Shown here: piece by piece, positions 5,858 through 11,754 of the stretch
Layout of the letters: the number at the start of each line of letters is the position of its first letter
Position numbering within the stretch: the first letter of the stretch is position 1
Source: Fimenecus sp045633505
GTDB lineage: Bacteria; Bacillota; Clostridia; Oscillospirales; Acutalibacteraceae
Assembly (NCBI GenBank): GCA_045633505.1
Contig: JAZQYK010000024.1
Location: 1 to 22,130, forward strand
Direction: 5' to 3'
Length of the DNA stretch: 22,130 nucleotides
The notes under the pieces: model-generated
Told to the model about the DNA's origin: nothing
Seen by the model: the letters and a program-made list of their open reading frames with translations, nothing else
Databases searched by the model: none
Made by a program: the position numbers and the translations under genes

Positions 5858-7579
5858 ATGAACAGTAAAAAAATAATATTTGCGACAGTAATGATTTTCC
5901 TTGTAATTGTTATGACTTTTGCCGCTTGTAAAAAAGGCACTGAACCAATTGTGGTTACAGACGAAAACGGCAATCCCGTTACTGATATTAACGGTGAAGT
6001 AATTACTGTTATTCCCGAAACTGAAATCATCGAAGTTACTGACGAAAACGGTGAAGTTGTTACTAAGGCTAACGGTGAGCCTGAAACTACCATCAGATAC
6101 ATTCCTCAGGACGTTGGAATTCCCGTTACCGATATAAACGGTGAAGCCGTTACAAATGCTGACGGTGAAGTTCTCACAACGATGATTGTTGTGCCTGTGG
6201 AAAGCACGACGGGTATTATCATCAACGTACCTGTTACAGATGAAAACGGTGAAACTCAGACCGATGAGGACGGCTCGGTGATTACCGAAACAACGGTATC
6301 ATCACTTCCTGATGATGCTCCGTCAAATAATATTGCAGTTTCAAATACAATCGGCGGCAGCGGTAACGACAAGTTTACAAGCGTTGCGGCAACCTCTGAC
6401 GGCGGATTTGTTGCGGCAATGCAAACTTCGTCCCGTGACGGCGGAATGGCAGTTACTTCTGCTTATAAATCTACTGCAAGCGTGCTTGTTAAATTCAGTA
6501 AAACAGGCCGTCAGGAATGGATTAAGGCTGTTGGCGGTACCGGTAACACAAACATTAACGATATTGTTGTTGATAAAAAAGGTAATATTTACGTAGTTGG
6601 TAATGCTAAAAAGAACGATTTCTTCACTATCAACGGTTCAGAATATGACGCTTTCCTTCAGAAATATACTTCTTCAGGCGAACTTGTTTTCACAAAGGGT
6701 TGGGGCGGCAGTTCAAACGAAGTGTTCTATGGCGTGGCAGTTGACGGTGACGGTAACGCTTATGCCGCAGGTTTTGCTTATTCTCAGAACGGCGACTGTG
6801 AAAGTCTTGGAATTGCAAAGGCTGATTCTGTTGCCGCAATCGTTAAATTTGACTCTGACGGAAACGTTGTTGCACAAAAAGGCTTCGGTGCTTTTGGTGA
6901 TTATTTCTCAGACGTTGACGTTAACGATAACGGAGAAATTTTCCTTTCAATGATTATTTCTTCAAAGAAGGATTCCAGCCTTTTCACTCCTTACGGATAT
7001 GCTGACGTAGCAATGCTCAAACTTGATGAGGATTTCAACATTGTTTTCTCAAAACAATGGGGCGGCTCAAAGGCTGATTATATCGCGCGAATTGCGGCAA
7101 CCTCTGACGGCGGTTGTGTAGCAGTTGGTAACACGAAATCATCCGACTATTCTTTCGCTTCACTTGGAAACAAGGGTGAAAATGATGCGATGATTACGAA
7201 GTTTGACAGCGACGGCTCAATCGGTTGGATTAAAGGCTTTGTGGGAACGGGTAACGACCAGTTCACAAGCGTTGCTCTTGCAAGTGACGGCTCAATCGTT
7301 GCGGCAGGTCAGTCAAGCTCTAACACACGTGACTTTAAGTTTGTCGGAAATCTCGGCGGAACAGATGCATTCGTTGCAAAATATACATCAGGCGGTTCGC
7401 TTGTTTCAGCTCAGGGCTTCGGCGGCAGCGGTGACGATGAATTCTCTGCGGTTTGTGTGCTTTCAAGCGGACAGACTCTTGCGGCAGGTTCAACTCTTTC
7501 AACTGACGGTTATTTTGCAAATCTTAATCCAAAGAGTGACGGAAAAAATAAAACAGGTATGTTCTTCAGCTTCAGATAA
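5858..7579 (+). CDS. Surface lipoprotein with four stalk repeats and a seven-bladed beta-propeller
   Basis: The 573-residue protein starts at ATG 5858, eight bases after GGAGG; an in-frame TTG at 5843 falls on the ribosome binding site and is rejected. A lipoprotein signal ends at TFAAC with C24 as the lipidated residue. Residues 33-145 carry four degenerate repeats of the type VTDENGxxVTxxNGE, probably an extended stalk. From 166 on, a unit beginning GGSGND and continuing FTSVAATSDGGFVAAG repeats seven times, with starts near 166, 226, 283, 344, 402, 463 and 522, as in SBBP/delta-60-type propellers. No catalytic motif is visible; a binding or scaffolding role outside the membrane is inferred. 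It is the first gene of an operon with 7601 and 8302. Confidence 0.85.
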   Translation: MNSKKIIFATVMIFLVIVMTFAACKKGTEPIVVTDENGNPVTDINGEVITVIPETEIIEVTDENGEVVTKANGEPETTIRYIPQDVGIPVTDINGEAVTNADGEVLTTMIVVPVESTTGIIINVPVTDENGETQTDEDGSVITETTVSSLPDDAPSNNIAVSNTIGGSGNDKFTSVAATSDGGFVAAMQTSSRDGGMAVTSAYKSTASVLVKFSKTGRQEWIKAVGGTGNTNINDIVVDKKGNIYVVGNAKKNDFFTINGSEYDAFLQKYTSSGELVFTKGWGGSSNEVFYGVAVDGDGNAYAAGFAYSQNGDCESLGIAKADSVAAIVKFDSDGNVVAQKGFGAFGDYFSDVDVNDNGEIFLSMIISSKKDSSLFTPYGYADVAMLKLDEDFNIVFSKQWGGSKADYIARIAATSDGGCVAVGNTKSSDYSFASLGNKGENDAMITKFDSDGSIGWIKGFVGTGNDQFTSVALASDGSIVAAGQSSSNTRDFKFVGNLGGTDAFVAKYTSGGSLVSAQGFGGSGDDEFSAVCVLSSGQTLAAGSTLSTDGYFANLNPKSDGKNKTGMFFSFR

Positions 7580-7600
7580 TTCACAGAAAGGTATTTTCTA

Positions 7601-8302
7601 ATGACTAATTCCTTTGGAAATTTATCAAAATCACAAAAAATACTGTGGATTGTTCTGCGAATAATAATTTTCTGTTGGGGTGTCTATGGGCTTTTTCACG
7701 GCTCCGTTGTGGAATTCCTTGAAGCAATATTTGCGATAATTTTCACACACCTCTGGGATTTCTTTCAGATTTTCGGTAAAAAATCCTTTATTATTGAAGT
7801 TGATGCCTTTTCACAGACTTTGCTCAATATTTTTATCTTCGTTGCGGTTGTTATCGGTTCAACCCTTAACAACCGTACAACCTTTGAGCATTTTGATTTG
7901 GTGACTCATTTCGGTTCGGGTTTTCTTTCGGCTTGGTTTGGCTATGATTTTGCCAATATCGTTTACAGAAAGCGTGGGGATTTGGGTCCTGCAATGTCAT
8001 CGCTTTTCTCACTTGCTTTTGCATTGAGTATTGCGGTGGGTTGGGAAATCTATGAGTTTTCAATGGACTCGATTTACGGAATGACGCTTCAGCGTGGAAA
8101 TACGGACACTATGGTTGACTTTATTTCTTGTGCAATCGGCGCGGTGTTGGCGATGCTTCTTGTGGCCTTTCTCAGAAACGGCATAATCGGAAAAAACAAA
8201 GAAAAAATGAAAGAATTACGCCGAATTGAAAAAGAAAAAAGTTTGATTAAAAATAAACTTTATAACGAATATATTAAAGAACAGAAAGGAGAGGAAGAAT
8301 AA
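7601..8302 (+). CDS. Multi-pass membrane protein, DUF2238/YjdF-like
   Basis: This 233-residue integral membrane protein has about five or six hydrophobic segments (roughly 12-32, 36-56, 72-90, 103-120, 131-150, 175-192) and a charged coiled C-terminal tail (residues 198-233). Polar motifs inside the membrane region stand out: HFDLVTHFGSG (97-107), GWEIYEFSMD (147-156) and GNTDTMVDF (166-174). The pattern resembles the DUF2238/YjdF family of unknown function. It starts 21 bases after the propeller lipoprotein gene, with AAAGG upstream, and its stop overlaps the next start by one base (TAATG), so all three genes are one operon. The assignment to DUF2238 is from motif memory and only moderately sure; no activity can be proposed. 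Confidence 0.75.
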   Translation: MTNSFGNLSKSQKILWIVLRIIIFCWGVYGLFHGSVVEFLEAIFAIIFTHLWDFFQIFGKKSFIIEVDAFSQTLLNIFIFVAVVIGSTLNNRTTFEHFDLVTHFGSGFLSAWFGYDFANIVYRKRGDLGPAMSSLFSLAFALSIAVGWEIYEFSMDSIYGMTLQRGNTDTMVDFISCAIGAVLAMLLVAFLRNGIIGKNKEKMKELRRIEKEKSLIKNKLYNEYIKEQKGEEE

Positions 8303-9192
8303 TGAAAAAAATTACCTCTCTTTTTTTAGTTGTCGCTTTGCTATTAGTGACGTTGGCATCTTGTTCGGGCCCTGCTAAAATAAAGGTTAACGGCACTAAA
8401 ATTGACAACGAGGTTTACAAATATTTTGAAGACTGCGTTGACGATTCTTTGTCAAAGGACGAGAAAAAAGACAGTATAAAGCAAAGCATTTCAAGATATG
8501 TAACGGTTAATTCCGAGTTTGAAAAGCTCGGAATTTCATTGGGCGGCAGTCAGAAAAGTCAGCTTTCAACAACCGTTAATAATTTGTGGCACCTTTACGG
8601 CACTTATTATGAAAATATCGGAGTTTCAAAGCAGACACTTTATAAAATCGAGGCATCAAAGGCTTATGAAAAAGCACTTTTGAGTTATTATTATGGCGAA
8701 AACGGTGTTTCGCCTGTTAGCGAGGACCAGATAAAAGCATATTTTAATGAAAATTATGTGGCGGTCAGAATGGTAACGGGCTATCTTTTCAATATTGATG
8801 AAAACGGTGCAAACGTACCAATGACGGAAGAGCAGAAAAACGATACCGTTAACAGCTTTAATTCAGTTGCAACAATGGTTAATAACGGCTCGACACTTGA
8901 AGAAGCGGTTTCTTCTTTGGGTGGCAGTACGGAAATCCGTGACAGCTTGATTTTTGTCAACGAGTCAGCCTCTTTGCCTGAAGGATTTTTCTCTGCGGCA
9001 AAGGCAGTGGAAGCCAACAAAGCGGCGGCGATTTCTCTTGGAGATTATATCTTCCTTGTACAGCGAATAGACGTTTTTAATGAGGAATACGGATATTATT
9101 CAACCTACCGTGCCGATTGCCTTGAAAAAATGAAGGGCGAAGAATTTTCAAAAATCGTTGACGGTTGGGCAGAAAATTATATTGCTGAATAA
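8302..9192 (+). CDS. PrsA/SurA-like lipoprotein (putative foldase, degenerate)
   Basis: This 296-residue lipoprotein has a signal ending LASC, with C21 lipidated. After it, IKVNGTKIDNEVYKYFED resembles the start of SurA_N/PrsA proteins (a strand followed by a residue-rich helix). Helical segments to about 150 follow, including the SEDQIKAYFNENY element that precedes the PpiC isomerase domain in PrsA. The expected parvulin domain (about 155-265) is present in outline, but its usual conserved motifs are not evident, so it may be a chaperone without isomerase activity. The start codon overlaps the previous stop. Cotranscription with a surface lipoprotein suits a role in folding exported proteins; this is inference. 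Confidence 0.7.
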   Translation: MKKITSLFLVVALLLVTLASCSGPAKIKVNGTKIDNEVYKYFEDCVDDSLSKDEKKDSIKQSISRYVTVNSEFEKLGISLGGSQKSQLSTTVNNLWHLYGTYYENIGVSKQTLYKIEASKAYEKALLSYYYGENGVSPVSEDQIKAYFNENYVAVRMVTGYLFNIDENGANVPMTEEQKNDTVNSFNSVATMVNNGSTLEEAVSSLGGSTEIRDSLIFVNESASLPEGFFSAAKAVEANKAAAISLGDYIFLVQRIDVFNEEYGYYSTYRADCLEKMKGEEFSKIVDGWAENYIAE

Positions 9193-9195
9193 AAA

Positions 9196-9218
9196 ATGGG
9201 CGATACATATCGTCCCAT
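9196..9218 (+). other. Hairpin between the lipoprotein gene and tRNA-Arg
   Basis: ATGGGCGATA pairs with TATCGTCCCAT apart from one bulged base. There is no T-run after it, so it is at best a weak terminator or mRNA 3'-end stabiliser for the operon ending at 9192. Confidence 0.4.
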
Positions 9219-9224
9219 AAATAT

Positions 9225-9299
9225 GCCTCCTTAGTTCAATGGATAGAATAAATCCCTCCTAAGGATTAGATGTGAGTTCGATTCTCGCAGGGGGTGCCA
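9225..9299 (+). tRNA. tRNA-Arg (anticodon CCT), CCA encoded
   Basis: The 75-base cloverleaf is complete. Acceptor GCCTCCT pairs with AGGGGGT (two G-U type wobbles). There is a D-arm GTTC/GAAT, anticodon stem AATCC/GGATT with loop CTCCTAA (CCT at 9258-9260), four-base variable loop, T-arm GTGAG/CTCGC with TTCGATT, discriminator G and CCA. It reads the rare arginine codon AGG. A strong terminator follows immediately. Confidence 0.95.
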
Positions 9300-9300
9300 A

Positions 9301-9333
9301 AAAACCAAGTCTTTTTTGGGACTTGGTTTTTTT
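9301..9333 (+). terminator. Rho-independent terminator of tRNA-Arg
   Basis: Stem AAAACCAAGTC (9301-9311) with GACTTGGTTTT (9320-9330) and an eight-base loop, running into a T-tract to 9333, directly after the tRNA CCA. Confidence 0.92.
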
Positions 9334-9335
9334 AT

Positions 9336-9507
9336 CCAAGCCGACAGGCTTGGTATATCATCACGACGCAGTCGTGTATATTATCGCCGAAGGCGTATAT
9401 CATCACACCTTTAGGTGTGTATTTCTATCGGCTTGATGATATACAAAACTAAAGTTTTGATGATATGCAATTCCTTGCGGAATTGATGCTATACAACGCT
9501 TTGCGTT
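9336..9507. repeat. Array of seven short hairpins with TATATCATCA / TGATGATATA linkers
   Basis: This gene-free stretch is packed with perfect small palindromes: CCAAGCC/GGCTTGG (9336-9353), CACGAC/GTCGTG (9362-9376), CGCC/GGCG (9385-9395), CACACC/GGTGTG (9404-9419), AAAACT/AGTTTT (9445-9458), AATTCC/GGAATT (9469-9484) and AACGC/GCGTT (9495-9507). Left-half linkers read TATATCATCA; right-half linkers read the reverse complement TGATGATATA. In addition CAAGCCGA (9337-9344) complements TCGGCTTG (9428-9435), offering a long-range closing stem. Stem sequences differ while linkers are conserved, so it is not a simple satellite or a CRISPR. It ends against the promoter of the following genes. Confidence 0.88.
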
Positions 9508-9534
9508 GATTTGTTTTAACTTTTGTGCTACAAT
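9506..9534 (+). promoter_or_regulatory. Promoter of the leader ORF/DUF3592 pair
   Basis: TTGATT (9506-9511), 17-base spacer, TACAAT (9529-9534). The -35 is built on the last bases of the final hairpin, so array and promoter are physically joined. Confidence 0.6.
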
Positions 9535-9554
9535 ACATCCAAGGCGGTGATGAT

Positions 9555-9623
9555 ATGTCTTTACAAATCATTAAATTGCCTTTGATAAAAAGGAAACAAA
9601 AGTCAGGAGGTCGAAGAGAATGA
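9555..9623 (+). CDS. 22-codon leader ORF, translationally coupled to the DUF3592-like gene
   Basis: The ORF starts at ATG 9555, inside a GGTGATGATATG that echoes the array linker TGATGATATA. It encodes a basic peptide beginning MSLQIIKLPLIKRKQ and ending SGGRRE. The codons for GGR carry a perfect AGGAGGT (9605-9611), the ribosome binding site of the next gene. Its TGA overlaps that gene's ATG as ATGA (9620-9623). Promoter, ribosome binding site and overlap together support translation. Whether the peptide matters or only its translation does is unknown. Confidence 0.6.
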   Translation: MSLQIIKLPLIKRKQKSGGRRE

Positions 9624-10075
9624 GAATAGTTCCAAGAACGGTAATAAGAATGAGGTCTATACAAGGAATTTTTGTCGGCTTAATTCTCGCAATAGTAGGT
9701 GTTGTGTTTGCAATATTTGCAATTAATTCAATTGCTACATACAATGAAAAAAGCAGTACATTTGTAAATACTGTTGCAGAAGTTGTAGAACATAAAACTA
9801 ACAGTGACGATTTAAAAGCAGTAGTAGTTGAATATGAAGTTGATGGACAGATATATACAGAAGCATCAAAATCTTATACAAGTAACCCTCAAAGTATTGG
9901 CACAGAAATTGAAATAAAATACAACCCAATAAATCCAAGTGATGTATTTTGGGCACAAGATAGTAAGACTTTGAATATAATATTCTCAATGTTTGCAGTT
10001 GTTTTTATTCTAATAGGTATTGCTGTAACGGTAGATGCTGTTAAGAAAGTGAGAAACGGTATGGCATATATGTAG
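9620..10075 (+). CDS. DUF3592-like membrane protein
   Basis: This 151-residue protein has a basic N-terminus (MRIVPRTVIRMRS), a first membrane helix around 14-37, an extracytoplasmic beta-rich domain, and a second helix around 116-138 followed by a basic cytoplasmic tail. The central part (VVVEYEVDGQIYTEASKSY...GTEIEIKYNPINPSD) fits the DUF3592 pattern, in which a 'Y-x-V-x-G' strand precedes 'YNP-x-NP'. No enzymatic function is known for that family. The ATG has AGGAGGT eight bases upstream, within the overlapping leader ORF. The sequence is more AT-rich than the neighbouring metabolic genes. Fairly sure of the topology and family, with no basis for a function. Confidence 0.8.
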   Translation: MRIVPRTVIRMRSIQGIFVGLILAIVGVVFAIFAINSIATYNEKSSTFVNTVAEVVEHKTNSDDLKAVVVEYEVDGQIYTEASKSYTSNPQSIGTEIEIKYNPINPSDVFWAQDSKTLNIIFSMFAVVFILIGIAVTVDAVKKVRNGMAYM

Positions 10076-10108
10076 TTTTTGTTTAATATTTTACCAATAT
10101 GGTCGGTT

Positions 10109-10173
10109 GTAGGGGCGATTCACGAATCGCCACAGCACACTTTGGAACGGGACGCCGAGTCGTCGTCCCCTAC
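10109..10173. repeat. 65-base palindromic intergenic element with GTAGGGG ends
   Basis: Terminal inverted repeats GTAGGGG (10109-10115) and CCCCTAC (10167-10173) enclose two GC-rich hairpins, GGCGATT/AATCGCC (10114-10131) and GGGACG/CGTCCC (10149-10169). The left head TGTAGGGGCG also begins the repeat at 15754. It resembles REP/BIME-type elements and stands out against AT-rich surroundings. Confidence 0.75.
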
Positions 10174-10223
10174 GACGTCACATTACCATATAAATGAACT
10201 CGACAAACTCTAAATTATCAAAC

Positions 10224-10250
10224 AAAAAACGGTAGGTTTTTACCTACCGT
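10224..10250 (-). terminator. Rho-independent terminator of the CapA-like gene
   Basis: Read on the minus strand: ACGGTAGGT, loop AAAA, ACCTACCGT, then TTTTTT. It lies eight bases after the minus-strand stop codon. The plus-strand side (TTTAATTTTT) may also terminate transcription from the DUF3592 gene. Confidence 0.88.
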
Positions 10251-10257
10251 TTAATTT

Positions 10258-11607
10258 TTATACTGCTGTTTTTATTGCCGTCATACCGTGGGTGGTGCGA
10301 TATTCATTAAGCGGCGCGCCCACAAGCTTCATTGTGCGGTTATACGATTCCTTGCCTTTATCTGAAAATCCGCCTTTTTCAATATCAAGAGGTGTAATTT
10401 CATAAACCTTTTTGCCGTTTTCCGTTTTAAGATTTACCCAAGTCGGAATAATATTTACGTCTGAAATTTTTACTGTGCCGTCATTCCACTTTTCAAAAGA
10501 GAAGGTGAAAATCATACCGTCTTCCGTGTGTCCTGTTTTGCAAGGGTCCATAATTTCACGTCTCTGGTTTGAAACGGCGTTGCCCATAGAATAAATGCAA
10601 ACGGTTTCGTGTCCGTTTTCACTTGTGAGAGTGTCAAAAGGTTGAACAACGTGGGGGTGTCCGCCAACAATAACGTCAACACCAAGCTCGCAAAGTTTCT
10701 GTGCCATATTCTTCTGATAGTTGTCAGGAGTAAATTGATATTCGTTGCCCCAGTGCATATAGAAAACGACGGCATCAGCACCCTGATTTTTCATTTCGTT
10801 TATCGATTTTTCAGCTTCTGAATAAAATGCTGACAAGTTATTATAATCAAAGCTGTTTACAAGCGGACCTGCCTCTGCATTGAGAAGGATTCCGTTAAGA
10901 GCCTTTCTTCCAGCGGTGCCGCTGACGGTTTCATAAGTGTAACAAGCCATACCCACTTTTATTCCGTTTATATCGCAGACCTTGTATATCGCACCTGTAT
11001 TTGTACTTCTTGTGCCGATATATTCAAGACCTTTTTCTTCAACAACCTGAAGTGTACGTTTTAACCCTGAAAGTCCCGTGTCATAGGTGTGATTGTTAGC
11101 AGTCAGCACCATATCAACACCCGACGCTTTAAGGCTTGATGCAATTGCATCCGGAGTATTGAACATTGGATAAGCGGAATAACCTCTGTCTTCACCGCCG
11201 AGAGTTACCTCAAGATTGGCAATCATCATATCGTAACTGTTGAAATAATCTTTAACTTTTGTAAAAATATTGTCGAAATTATAACTGCCGTCAGAGCTTT
11301 TTGCATTTTGTAAAATGGGCTTGTGAATGAGAATATCACCCGTTACGCCGATGGAGACAGTTGCTTCCACAAAAGGCTCAGTAACGATTGGCTCGGTTGT
11401 GCTTTGTGCAGCTTCTTCGGAAACGTTGCCGCTGTCGGTTACAGTTCCCGAATTTTTTGCGCTGTGAATAACAAGGGGAGTGATAATAAGCGCAAGGGCT
11501 AATATACAAGCAACGGCAATTCGTTTGTTTTTTTCTTTTTTCTCTTTTTTCTGACGGGCAAGGCGTCTTTCGTTTATTACCTGTTCAACTTCTTTTTCGT
11601 TATACAT
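10258..11607 (-). CDS. CapA-family metallophosphatase-like protein, membrane anchored
   Basis: This 449-residue protein is of the CapA/PgsA type (poly-gamma-glutamate capsule family), whose fold resembles calcineurin-like phosphoesterases. A basic cytoplasmic N-terminus with many lysines (about 1-29) precedes one membrane helix (30-48) and a Thr/Ser/Glu-rich linker. The catalytic domain shows the family motifs GDILIH (90-95), ANLEVTLGG (130-138), ANNHTYDTG (170-178), HWGNEY (285-290) and GGHPHV (315-320). The domain should lie outside the cell. No capB/capC-like ligase genes are nearby, so a role in polyglutamate synthesis cannot be assumed. The ATG at 11607 has GAGGG upstream and a near-perfect promoter (11640-11668); a terminator follows. 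It is a single-gene transcript, the only large minus-strand gene here. Confidence 0.92.
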   Translation of the reverse strand: MYNEKEVEQVINERRLARQKKEKKEKNKRIAVACILALALIITPLVIHSAKNSGTVTDSGNVSEEAAQSTTEPIVTEPFVEATVSIGVTGDILIHKPILQNAKSSDGSYNFDNIFTKVKDYFNSYDMMIANLEVTLGGEDRGYSAYPMFNTPDAIASSLKASGVDMVLTANNHTYDTGLSGLKRTLQVVEEKGLEYIGTRSTNTGAIYKVCDINGIKVGMACYTYETVSGTAGRKALNGILLNAEAGPLVNSFDYNNLSAFYSEAEKSINEMKNQGADAVVFYMHWGNEYQFTPDNYQKNMAQKLCELGVDVIVGGHPHVVQPFDTLTSENGHETVCIYSMGNAVSNQRREIMDPCKTGHTEDGMIFTFSFEKWNDGTVKISDVNIIPTWVNLKTENGKKVYEITPLDIEKGGFSDKGKESYNRTMKLVGAPLNEYRTTHGMTAIKTAV

Positions 11608-11639
11608 AAAATTTCCCTCATCACATTATGAATATAATT

Positions 11640-11668
11640 ATTATACTTTTTCCGCAAAGTTATGTCAA
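11640..11668 (-). promoter_or_regulatory. Consensus promoter of the CapA-like gene
   Basis: On the minus strand: perfect TTGACA (11663-11668), 17-base spacer, perfect TATAAT (11640-11645), 32 bases before the start codon. Probably strong and constitutive. Confidence 0.85.
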
Positions 11669-11715
11669 CTCGGCAATTTAATTCTATTGATTTTAAGCCG
11701 TTGTTGTGTTAATAT

Positions 11716-11721
11716 TATAAT
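11716..11721 (+). promoter_or_regulatory. Likely -10 element of the GH36 operon
   Basis: Perfect TATAAT; the hexamer 17 bases upstream (TTAAGC, 11693-11698) is a poor -35. A weak core promoter of this kind fits activator-dependent control of a sugar operon, but no operator could be identified. Confidence 0.5.
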
Positions 11722-11754
11722 GTATAGGTAAATTTTTGTAATCAGGGGGAATAA

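Noticed and set aside
9336..9507. Hairpin array as a CRISPR
   Set aside because: The constant parts are about 10 bases and invert mid-array, the variable parts are palindromes rather than unique spacers, and no cas gene is present.
9449..9664. Minus-strand open frame across the array and leader
   Set aside because: It is made of the palindromic repeats read backwards, with no ribosome binding site; the promoter, leader and DUF3592 gene point the other way.
10258..11607. CapA-like gene as evidence of a polyglutamate capsule locus
   Set aside because: No ligase or partner genes of capsule synthesis lie nearby, and stand-alone CapA-family proteins are common in Clostridia.
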